Assembly: GCA_009885445.1 (NCBI GenBank)
Contig: VFKQ01000310.1
Span: 1-6,920 of the forward strand
DNA length: 6,920 bases
Direction: 5' to 3'
Source of the DNA: Anaerolineaceae bacterium
GTDB taxonomy: Bacteria; Chloroflexota; Anaerolineae; Anaerolineales; Villigracilaceae
This document shows positions 1 through 5,183 of the stretch, in pieces (the stretch's first letter is position 1; each line of letters opens with the position of its first letter). Both the position numbers and the translations under genes were made by a program. The notes under the pieces were generated by a model that was given only the letters and a program-made list of their open reading frames with translations, ran no database searches and was not told where the DNA came from.

Positions 1-15
1 ATCACGGTCTGGATA

Positions 16-33
16 GGTTCGCTTCGCGATACC
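16..33 (+). other. small hairpin, possible 3' tail of an upstream RNA
   Basis: GGT-TCGC (16-22) pairs with GCGA-ACC (26-33) around a TTC loop, with T30 bulged. It sits three bases before the terminator stem. Two consecutive hairpins followed by a T-run look like the 3' end of a structured or untranslated RNA. I do not recognise a tRNA, tmRNA or SRP RNA end here. Frames 1 and 3 are open across this stretch, but neither reads like protein, so I call no gene in positions 1-36. Confidence 0.3.
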
Positions 34-35
34 AC

Positions 36-70
36 AACGGCTCCCAGACCCTGGCGAGCCGTTTTTATTT
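36..70 (+). terminator. intrinsic terminator of the upstream transcript
   Basis: ACGGCTC (37-43) plus CCAG (44-47) pair with CTGG (51-54) plus GAGCCGT (56-62). The loop is three bases (ACC) and C55 is bulged. The stem of about 11 bp is GC-rich and is followed directly by TTTTTATTTT. This is a textbook Rho-independent terminator on the + strand. It ends whatever lies left of the window and isolates the LOG gene from it, so the LOG transcript should start downstream of here or depend on read-through. Confidence 0.88.
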
Positions 71-84
71 TGCCCTCACCCCTG

Positions 85-145
85 CCCTCTCCTGGTCTCG
101 ATACGGCGGAAATTCACCGCCTACTCGACCACCAACAGGAGAGGG
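85..145. repeat. nested palindromic repeat upstream of the LOG gene
   Basis: The outer arms CCCTCTCCT (85-93) and AGGAGAGGG (137-145) are perfect reverse complements. Between them lies a second imperfect palindrome: GGTC (94-97) with GACC (127-130), and GGCGG (105-109) with CCGCC (117-121), around a seven-base loop. The inner unit, starting TGGTCTCGATACGG and ending CTACTCGACCA, and the outer CCCTCACCCCTGCCCTCTCC style both resemble intergenic repeats I know from many bacterial genomes. It looks as though one repeat was inserted in another. The right outer arm runs into the ribosome-binding site of the next gene. Confidence 0.75.
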
Positions 146-149
146 GGAG
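137..149 (+). promoter_or_regulatory. ribosome-binding site of the LOG gene, inside a repeat arm
   Basis: The purine run AGGAGAGGGGGAG ends five bases before the ATG at 155. It fixes that start. Bases 137-145 are also the right arm of the nested palindrome, so folding of the leader RNA would hide part of this site. Confidence 0.7.
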
Positions 150-154
150 ATAAT

Positions 155-691
155 ATGAACATCACTATATTCGGCGGCTCACAACCCAAAGAAGGCGACA
201 GCGCCTACGCAGACGCGCGACTGCTCGGCGAACTGCTCGCCCAACGCGGACACGTCGTGCTCACTGGCGGCTACATCGGCACGATGGAAGCCGCCTCACG
301 CGGCGCGGCGGAGGCGGGTGGCCACGTCATCGGCGTCACCTGCGCGGACATCTCTCGCTGGCGCGGCATCGGCGCGAATCGCTGGGTCAAAGAAGAATGG
401 AAAAAGGAAAACCTGCACCAGCGTCTGCAAGCGCTGATAGATAACTGCGACGCCGCCATCGCCCTCCCCGGCGGCGCAGGCACCCTGACCGAAATTTCGC
501 TGATGTGGAACTTGATGATCGTCGAGTCGATTCACCCGAGGCCGCTGATCCTGGTTGGCGAAGGCTGGCAGTCCATCGTCAACCAGGTGTTTGAAACGCA
601 AGCCATTTACATGAACCATGCCCAACGCACGCTGTTGCAATTTGCGCAGGATGTGGAAACTGCTGTGAAGTTAATAGAGAGCAGAGAATAG
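155..691 (+). CDS. LOG-family Rossmann-fold protein (SLOG superfamily, 178 aa)
   Basis: A small cytosolic nucleotide-binding protein of the LOG/'lysine decarboxylase-like' family. Some members release the base from nucleoside monophosphates (phosphoribohydrolase); many are uncharacterised. It starts with a beta strand and glycine turn (ITIFGGSQ, 3-10), has a second glycine segment TGGYIGTMEAASRGA (37-51), and carries the family hallmark PGGAGTLTE (105-113), where the final glutamate is the expected catalytic or base-contacting residue. W118 follows, as is common in the family. The length of 178 aa is normal. The usual LOG helix motif with adjacent Arg-Lys is only partly present (LHQR, 87-90), so the substrate may differ from that of true LOG enzymes. 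The start is backed by a purine-rich RBS. The last codons and the TAG lie within a purine tract that is part of an inverted repeat. The gene is 110 bases ahead of proS. Family assignment is firm; the reaction is not. Confidence 0.9.
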   Translation: MNITIFGGSQPKEGDSAYADARLLGELLAQRGHVVLTGGYIGTMEAASRGAAEAGGHVIGVTCADISRWRGIGANRWVKEEWKKENLHQRLQALIDNCDAAIALPGGAGTLTEISLMWNLMIVESIHPRPLILVGEGWQSIVNQVFETQAIYMNHAQRTLLQFAQDVETAVKLIESRE

Positions 692-790
692 AATAGAGAA
701 AAGAGAAAAGTCAGACCGCCTTCACTTTTCATCTACTCACTATTTATCTGCTCCCTACTTATCTACTCTCTCCTCCCTACTCTCTTATCT
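677..790. repeat. purine/pyrimidine inverted repeat with ~15-bp tandem tail
   Basis: This fills the gap between the LOG gene and proS. The left side is almost pure purine (677-710). GAAAAGT (705-711) pairs with ACTTTTC (724-730), AATAG (692-696) with CTATT (740-744), and GAGCAGA (679-685), inside the last LOG codons, with TCTGCTC (747-753). From 731 the right side repeats about every 15 bases: ATCTACTCACTATTT (731-745), ATCTGCTCCCTACTT (746-760), ATCTACTCTCTCCTC (761-775), then a degenerate copy to about 790. It runs almost to the proS ribosome-binding site. I see no convincing promoter or T-run terminator in this gap. Confidence 0.6.
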
Positions 791-801
791 CTGGAGCTAA
801 A

Positions 802-2241
802 ATGTCTGAAGAAAAATTACCCACCCGTGCTGAAAATTTTGCTGAATGGTACAACCAACTCGTCCTGCGCTCCGAAATGGCGGACTATGCGCCCGTGCGC
901 GGTTGCATGGTCGTGCGTCCGTATGGCTGGGCGTTGTGGGAAAACATGACGGCCGCGCTCGATAAAGAATTCAAAGCGACGGGCCACGTCAACGCGGCCT
1001 TCCCCATGCTCATCCCCATGTCATTTATGGAAAAAGAAAAGGAACACGTCGCAGGCTTCGCGCCCGAGCTGGCCGTGGTCACACACGGCGGCGGCGAAAA
1101 ACTCGAAGAGCCTTACGTCGTGCGCCCCACCTCCGAGACCATCATCGGTCACATGTACGCCAAGTGGATCAAAAGCTGGCGCGACCTGCCCGTGTTGATT
1201 AATCAATGGGGTTCCGTGTTGCGTTGGGAAATGCGCACAAAACTTTTCCTGCGCACCGCAGAATTTTACTGGCAAGAAGGTCACACCGCGCACGCCTCTG
1301 CCGAAGAAGCGCAAGAGGAGATGTATCGTATCCTCGACATCTATTCAAACTTCGCCATCAACGAAGCCGCCCTGCCCGTCATCAAAGGTTACAAAAGCGA
1401 CACCGAACGATTCGCTGGCGCAGTCATCACCACTTCCATCGAAGGCATGATGCAAGACAAGAAAGCTTTGCAATCCGCCACCTCGCATTACTTCGGCCAG
1501 AATTTCGCCAAGGCCTTCGAGATTCAATACCTCGATAAAAACAACACGCTCCAATTTTGCGAAACCAGTTCGTGGGGCCTCTCCACGCGCATGGTCGGCG
1601 CCATCATCATGACGCACGGCGACGACGCCGGCCTCGTCCTGCCTCCGCGCATCGCGCCCATTCAAGTCGTCATCGTGCCCATCTTCAAAAACGACGAAGA
1701 AAAAAATAAAGTGATGGAAGTCGCCAATCGCATCTTCGCCGAACTCAAAGCCGCCGGCATCCGCTTAAAAATGGATGACCGCGAAGGCGTCACGCCCGGA
1801 TTTAAATATAACTACTGGGAATTGCGCGGCGTACCTATTCGTGTGGAGGTCGGCCCCAAGGATGTTGAAAAGGATTCGGTAGCCCTAGCCCGCCGCGACG
1901 TCCCGGGCCGAGACGGGAAGTCCTTCGTCCCCCAGGCGGGTCTTGTCCGCGCTATAAGCGGGTTGCTGGTCGAGATTCAGGATTCGCTGCTCAAGCGCGC
2001 CACCGCCCATCGCGACGCGAACATCCACGACCCCAAATCGTATGATGAAATGAAAAGCATTCTCGAAAGCGGCTGGGCGCTCTCGTGGTGGTGTGAATCA
2101 AAAACGTGCGAAGCCAAAGTTAAAGAAGACACGAAGGCCACCACGCGCGTCATCCCTCTCGACCAACCCGGCGGCGAAGGCAAGTGCATTGTCTGCGGCG
2201 ACAAGGCCGTGAAGAAAGTTTATTTCGCAAAAGCATATTAG
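802..2241 (+). CDS. proS: prolyl-tRNA synthetase, eukaryote/archaeal type (class II, 479 aa)
   Basis: This cytosolic enzyme activates proline with ATP and loads it onto tRNA-Pro. The class II core is plain: the proline-binding RPTSE loop (108-112), motif 2 beginning RWEMRTKLFLRTAEF (141-155) with the EGHTAH turn (159-164), and motif 3 GLSTRMVGAI (259-268) ending at PPRIAP (281-286). An anticodon-binding domain follows (about 287-390). The C-terminal domain has two cysteine pairs, C431/C436 and C462/C465, placed like the zinc site of this subtype, and the protein ends in the conserved tyrosine (FAKAY). There is no editing insertion between motifs 2 and 3. That, the short length and the C-terminal domain separate it from the E. 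coli type of about 570 aa. GGAG at 793-796 lies five bases before the ATG. Codon use changes between about residues 346 and 400 (see findings). Identity is near certain. Confidence 0.97.
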   Translation: MSEEKLPTRAENFAEWYNQLVLRSEMADYAPVRGCMVVRPYGWALWENMTAALDKEFKATGHVNAAFPMLIPMSFMEKEKEHVAGFAPELAVVTHGGGEKLEEPYVVRPTSETIIGHMYAKWIKSWRDLPVLINQWGSVLRWEMRTKLFLRTAEFYWQEGHTAHASAEEAQEEMYRILDIYSNFAINEAALPVIKGYKSDTERFAGAVITTSIEGMMQDKKALQSATSHYFGQNFAKAFEIQYLDKNNTLQFCETSSWGLSTRMVGAIIMTHGDDAGLVLPPRIAPIQVVIVPIFKNDEEKNKVMEVANRIFAELKAAGIRLKMDDREGVTPGFKYNYWELRGVPIRVEVGPKDVEKDSVALARRDVPGRDGKSFVPQAGLVRAISGLLVEIQDSLLKRATAHRDANIHDPKSYDEMKSILESGWALSWWCESKTCEAKVKEDTKATTRVIPLDQPGGEGKCIVCGDKAVKKVYFAKAY

Positions 2242-2259
2242 CCAGTGGCCGGTTTTCAA

Positions 2260-2322
2260 TAATCAGTGTTCAGTCGCCCATGCCGACACTGATTACTGAT
2301 TGCTGATTACTGATTACTGAAC
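2260..2322. repeat. hairpin followed by five 7-bp tandem repeats
   Basis: TAATCAGT (2260-2267) pairs with ACTGATTA (2288-2295), and inside it GTCG (2273-2276) pairs with CGAC (2284-2287) around a seven-base loop. From 2288 the right arm continues as direct repeats: ACTGATT (2288-2294), ACTGATT (2295-2301), GCTGATT (2302-2308), ACTGATT (2309-2315) and ACTGAAC (2316-2322). The last unit touches the ATG of the next gene at 2323. The repeat occupies the space where a ribosome-binding site would normally sit. Confidence 0.85.
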
Positions 2323-3129
2323 ATGCCCGCCATCGACCTCGCCCGACTCAAAAAACAATCTGCGCAACTGGCTGATCTCTTTAACCGACCAGATGAATTC
2401 GTGCGCGCCCTGCATGAAATGCTGGACTATTACGTCAATCGCAGTCTGCGCGCTGTAGACGCAGTCGCCGCATCCTCGGTGCTTCAAACGTATCGCACCC
2501 CACCAACCATCATTAAACAAATTGAAAATGACCTCGCTCCCCTGGCCGCCGATGACCCAGACCACGCGCTCGATCTCGCCGATCGTTTGTGGGACGAGGG
2601 CTGGCTCGAACTGCGTATGTTGGCCGCTTTCATCCTCGGCAGACTCCCGCCACAAGAGCAACGTCTATTGCCGCGCCTGACCGCGTGGACTCAACAAGTG
2701 CGCGACTCCTCGGTTCGCTCGGCTTTGGTCACTACAAGTCTCGTGCGCCTGCGCAACGAAACGCCCGACAAATTTCTTTTACTGGTGGCCGAGTGGCTCA
2801 ACCCCGAACGTCAGCGCATGTGGTCGAATGGGATTCAAGCCCTGCTCCCTTTAATCCGCGACCCAGAATTTCACAACCTGCCGCCCGTCTTCGATATTCT
2901 CACGCCAGTATTCGAAAGCGCGCCCGGCCTGATTCAAAACGATATATCCGAATTACTGACAACGCTCTACAAAGTTTCTCCGCGCGAGACAACTTTTTTC
3001 GTGCGCCAGGTGTTAACTCATTCAGGCACGCCGATGACTGCCACAACATTGCGACGCATCTCCCCCTCCCTGCCCAAGGGACTGGTACAGGAAACCGCCG
3101 ACTTGTTCAAGCTGGCACGAGCGACTTAA
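2323..3129 (+). CDS. HEAT-like all-helical protein, possibly AlkD-like (268 aa)
   Basis: I do not recognise a specific function. The protein is predicted soluble, with no signal peptide or membrane segment. It consists of successive amphipathic helices, most clearly ALDLADRLWDEGWLELRMLA (82-101), AAFILGRLPPQEQRLLPRLT (101-120), then helices at about 130-145, 148-160, 166-179, 184-199, 201-217 and 221-231. The W-x-x-G-x-x-E-x-R-x-L-A-A-x-x-L-G-R stretch (90-107) resembles the HEAT-like fold of the AlkC/AlkD DNA-glycosylase superfamily, in which a helical solenoid wraps DNA. I cannot confirm the AlkD catalytic residues, so a DNA-repair role is only a suggestion; a scaffold HEAT protein is equally possible. 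The ATG has no Shine-Dalgarno sequence and abuts the 7-bp tandem repeats. An in-frame TGA at 2311-2313 limits the start. GTG at 2401 or ATG at 2419 are poorer alternatives because they cut the first helix. The next gene follows after 34 bases. Confidence 0.8.
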   Translation: MPAIDLARLKKQSAQLADLFNRPDEFVRALHEMLDYYVNRSLRAVDAVAASSVLQTYRTPPTIIKQIENDLAPLAADDPDHALDLADRLWDEGWLELRMLAAFILGRLPPQEQRLLPRLTAWTQQVRDSSVRSALVTTSLVRLRNETPDKFLLLVAEWLNPERQRMWSNGIQALLPLIRDPEFHNLPPVFDILTPVFESAPGLIQNDISELLTTLYKVSPRETTFFVRQVLTHSGTPMTATTLRRISPSLPKGLVQETADLFKLARAT

Positions 3130-3146
3130 TTTATCCGCCAAGATTC

Positions 3147-3155
3147 AAAAAGGAG
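3147..3155 (+). promoter_or_regulatory. strong ribosome-binding site of the membrane-protein gene
   Basis: AAAAGGAG(T) lies eight bases before the ATG at 3164 and fixes that start. It is the clearest Shine-Dalgarno sequence in the window and contrasts with the gene before it, which has none. Confidence 0.8.
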
Positions 3156-3163
3156 TTTTATCT

Positions 3164-3673
3164 ATGCTATTGCTTAATTTTCTCTTCGGAGGCTCCCTGC
3201 TCATTTGGGGGCGCAAACTCTTCTGGTTGTTTATCGGCGCGGCAGGGTTTTTCACCGGCTGGCAAATCGCGCAAGCGATTACCAAGATTGAGATCGTTGG
3301 CATCGTGGTTGGATTGGTCTTCGCGCTGGCGGGATTCTTTCTGGCACGCTTTGTTAAAACCATCGCCATTGGCGTTGCGGGATTCCTGATGGGCGGCGCA
3401 ATCTTGCACGGCTTATCGGCTTTCGTCGGCCTTGACCAGGGACTGATCGGCTGGGTCATCTACCTTGTTGGCGGCGTCGGCGGCGTGGTCTTGATTGGCA
3501 TGTTCTTCGACTGGACCCTGATTGCCCTCTCCTCCCTCGGCGGCGCGACATTTATTTTGCAAGGCCTGAGCTGGACCGGCGGCAGACTCGTCGAGATCGT
3601 GCTCTTCCTGGCTCTGCTCATTTTTGGCGTAGTCTTCCAAAGTCGGCAATTGGCCCACGACAAGAAAAATTGA
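3164..3673 (+). CDS. six-helix membrane protein, TMEM198/DUF4203-like (169 aa)
   Basis: An integral inner-membrane protein of unknown function. Six hydrophobic segments are visible at about residues 17-37, 43-61, 66-88, 93-115, 117-136 and 142-158, separated by very short turns, and a short charged tail ends in HDKKN. The segments are rich in Gly, Phe and Ile and look like internally repeated helical pairs: GAAGFFTGW (25-33), AGFFLARF (56-63) and VAGFLMGG (71-78) follow the same pattern. That resembles the TMEM198/DUF4203 domain, whose role in bacteria is not established. There are no catalytic or transporter signature residues that I can name, and no cleavable signal peptide; the first helix itself probably acts as anchor. 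It follows the HEAT-like gene by 34 bases and is probably co-transcribed with it. A long hairpin starts seven bases after its TGA. Confidence 0.85.
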   Translation: MLLLNFLFGGSLLIWGRKLFWLFIGAAGFFTGWQIAQAITKIEIVGIVVGLVFALAGFFLARFVKTIAIGVAGFLMGGAILHGLSAFVGLDQGLIGWVIYLVGGVGGVVLIGMFFDWTLIALSSLGGATFILQGLSWTGGRLVEIVLFLALLIFGVVFQSRQLAHDKKN

Positions 3674-3679
3674 CTCTTA

Positions 3680-3721
3680 CACAAATCCGTTTTCTCGCCA
3701 ATCGCTGAAAACGGGTTTGTG
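3680..3721 (+). other. 15-bp hairpin between the membrane-protein and FAD oxidoreductase genes
   Basis: CACAAATCCGTTTTC (3680-3694) pairs with GAAAACGGGTTTGTG (3707-3721); one position is a G-T wobble and the loop is 12 bases. The stem is the longest in the window. The next bases are ATTCTGTGAGG, not a T-run, so it does not look like a standard + strand intrinsic terminator. On the - strand no T-run follows closely either. It may protect the upstream mRNA end or modulate the next start: the GAGG ribosome-binding site (3729-3732) begins seven bases beyond the stem. Confidence 0.75.
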
Positions 3722-3736
3722 ATTCTGTGAGGATTT

Positions 3737-5047
3737 ATGGCTCAACAAAAAATATTCTGGCACACCACGGTTGAAATGCCGGGCGAGGAACATGTCACAC
3801 CCCTGCCCGAGTCAGTGGACGTGGCCATCATCGGCGGCGGGTTCACCGGCCTCTCCGCCGCGCGGACACTGGCTCAGCGCGGCGCAAAAGTGGCCGTGCT
3901 CGAAGCCGAGACCATCGGCTGGGGCGCCAGCTCGCGCAACGGCGGCATGACGCTGACAGGGCTTAAGCCCTCGATGCACACCGTCATCAAAAAATTTGGG
4001 CGCGAGACCGCGCGGCAACTTTTTCAGTGTTCCTTGGAATCAGTGGACACAGTCGAGCAGATTGTGCGCGAAGAAAATATTGACTGCGGATTCGCGCGAG
4101 TGGGTCACATGTTGACGGCCAACAAGCCCAAACATTTTGAGGCGCTGAAACGCGAAGTGGATTTCATGGCCCGCGAGTTTAATCACCCCGTGCGACTCGT
4201 CGAAGCGAAAGACTTGCGCTCCGAGATTGGCACGGACGTGTACCACGGCGCGCTGGTGGACGAGGTCAGCGGCGGACTCAACCCCGCACAATACGTCACA
4301 GGGCTGGCGCGCGCGGCGTCGAAAGCCGGGGCGAGTCTCCATGCACGGGCGCGGGTCACCCGCATTGGGCGGAGTCCTGAGCGTGTCGAAGGGCGCGGAC
4401 AAACGAAGCGCTTCCTCGTCGAGACAGAGCGCGGCAAAGTGCTGGCTGAGTCTATTTTGGTGGCGACGTCTGGTTATACGGGGTCGGTGACAAAGAAATT
4501 GCAAAGGCGTGTGATTCCAATTGGATCGTTTATCATCGCCACAGAAATTTTATCTGACGAAATGGCAAATGATTTACTGCCCAACAATCGCATGGTGTTT
4601 GATTACAAACATTATTTAAATTATTTTCGTTTGTGGGACAGGCGCATGATCTTCGGCGGGCGCGCGGCATTCTTCCCCGAAAACGAAAATACGATTCGGC
4701 GCAGTGCGGACATTTTGCGCCGCGAGATGATTCAGGTGTATCCGCAATTGCGCGATACAAAAGTGGAATACGTTTGGGGCGGCACATTGGACTTTACCTT
4801 CGACATGATGACGCACATCGGCGAAGAGGATGGCATTTATTATTCGCTGGGTTATGCCGGGCACGGCGTGGCGATGGCTTCGTATTTGGGCAAGTGCGTA
4901 GGCGAGGCGATGCTGGCAGGAAACATTAAGTCGCATCCGTTCGCATCGTTCCCCTTCCCCAACGCGCCGCTGGGACTCTACAATGGCCGCCCGTGGTTTT
5001 TGCCCTTCGCGGGCGCGTGGCATAAAATTTTAGATTGGGTGGAGTGA
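3737..5047 (+). CDS. FAD-dependent oxidoreductase, DAO/PuuB-like family (436 aa)
   Basis: A flavoprotein of the D-amino-acid oxidase (DAO) superfamily, probably oxidising an amine or amino-acid substrate in the cytosol. After a typical N-terminal leader (FWHTTVEMP, 7-15) comes the Rossmann dinucleotide site IIGGGFTGLSAA (31-42), with the ribose-binding acidic residue at E56 (VLEAE). The FAD loop GWGASSRNGG (61-70) resembles that of gamma-glutamylputrescine oxidase and its relatives. The substrate domain spans roughly 80-180 and 255-350. The C-terminal FAD segment is YYSLGYAGHGVAMASYLG (368-385). No signal peptide is seen and the length is normal. GAGG at 3729-3732 lies four bases before the ATG. 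Residues 213-219 (SPERVEG) are encoded exactly by a repeat-like 21-mer and sit in a loop between two beta strands. The substrate cannot be told from sequence; the neighbours do not help. Confidence 0.92.
   Translation: MAQQKIFWHTTVEMPGEEHVTPLPESVDVAIIGGGFTGLSAARTLAQRGAKVAVLEAETIGWGASSRNGGMTLTGLKPSMHTVIKKFGRETARQLFQCSLESVDTVEQIVREENIDCGFARVGHMLTANKPKHFEALKREVDFMAREFNHPVRLVEAKDLRSEIGTDVYHGALVDEVSGGLNPAQYVTGLARAASKAGASLHARARVTRIGRSPERVEGRGQTKRFLVETERGKVLAESILVATSGYTGSVTKKLQRRVIPIGSFIIATEILSDEMANDLLPNNRMVFDYKHYLNYFRLWDRRMIFGGRAAFFPENENTIRRSADILRREMIQVYPQLRDTKVEYVWGGTLDFTFDMMTHIGEEDGIYYSLGYAGHGVAMASYLGKCVGEAMLAGNIKSHPFASFPFPNAPLGLYNGRPWFLPFAGAWHKILDWVE
4373..4393 (+). repeat. repeat-like 21-mer inserted in frame in the FAD oxidoreductase gene
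   Basis: The segment begins AGTCCTGAGCG and ends TGTCGAAGGG. From general knowledge I recognise this as close to a dispersed short repeat (its reverse complement has the form CCTTCGACACGCTCAGGAC) that is frequent between genes in many bacteria. Here it covers codons 213-219 in frame and adds a polar loop between RVTRI (206-210) and FLVET (226-230). Only one copy is in the window, so repeat status rests on memory rather than on a second copy. Confidence 0.5.
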
Positions 5048-5061
5048 TGTAAATTATGGTA

Positions 5062-5081
5062 TGCGGGAGCTTGCTCCCGCA
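5062..5081. repeat. hairpin 1 of the convergent gap
   Basis: TGCGGGAGC (5062-5070) and GCTCCCGCA (5073-5081) are perfect reverse complements separated by TT. It lies 14 bases after the FAD oxidoreductase stop codon. No T-run follows on the + strand, so it is not a standard terminator for that gene, though it may protect the mRNA end. Confidence 0.85.
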
Positions 5082-5082
5082 C

Positions 5083-5105
5083 AGTCGGCCAGCAACTGGC
5101 CGACT
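5083..5105. repeat. hairpin 2 of the convergent gap
   Basis: AGTCGGCCAG (5083-5092) and CTGGCCGACT (5096-5105) form a perfect 10-bp stem with a CAA loop. It begins two bases after hairpin 1 and is followed on the + strand by an A-rich tract, not by T. Confidence 0.87.
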
Positions 5106-5107
5106 CC

Positions 5108-5149
5108 AAAATAAAAAAAGTGACTGTCACGTTAAATGCGACAGTCACT
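5108..5149 (-). terminator. intrinsic terminator of the amidase operon (hairpin 3)
   Basis: Read on the - strand, AGTGACTGTC (5149-5140) pairs with GACAGTCACT (5128-5119) over a perfect 10-bp stem with an 11-base loop. The transcript then continues into TTTTTTATTTT (to 5108). This is a clear Rho-independent terminator, 31 bases past the amidase stop codon. On the + strand the T-run lies on the wrong side, so the element is one-directional. Confidence 0.9.
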
Positions 5150-5156
5150 ATTGCAA

Positions 5157-5183
5157 GTAGGGCGGTTTGCCAATCTGCCCTAC
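5157..5183. repeat. hairpin 4, containing the amidase stop codon
   Basis: GTAGGGC (5157-5163) pairs with GCCCTAC (5177-5183), extendable by one G-T and one G-C pair, around a TTTGCCAAT loop. The form GTAGGGCGG...GCCCTAC matches a type of dispersed intergenic palindrome known to me from several bacterial groups. Its right end overlaps the amidase gene: the TAG stop (5182-5180) lies in the GTAGGGC arm on the - strand. Confidence 0.75.

Noticed and set aside
1206..1538. 110-codon + strand frame inside proS
   Set aside because: It is rich in Arg and His and out of frame with a clearly real synthetase gene; it is a shadow of GC-biased codon use.
2241..2262. Terminator directly after proS (GCCAGTGGCCGGTTTTC)
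   Set aside because: No stable stem ends before the short T-run; CCAGTGG is too small to count.
2589..3389. 266-codon + strand frame overlapping the HEAT-like and membrane-protein genes
   Set aside because: Its composition is not protein-like (Arg/Ser/Pro-rich, no domain), it spans two better genes and their junction, and those have better starts and recognisable folds.
4040..4504. 154-codon - strand frame opposite the FAD oxidoreductase
   Set aside because: No recognisable motif, no ribosome-binding site, and it is antisense to a gene with clear FAD motifs.
5062..5105. Intrinsic terminator for the FAD oxidoreductase
   Set aside because: The stems are good, but an A-rich tract follows on the + strand instead of T, so I annotate them as hairpin repeats only.
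5062..5183. CRISPR array or attachment site
   Set aside because: The four hairpins have unrelated sequences, no regular spacers, and no cas, integrase or transposase gene is in the window.
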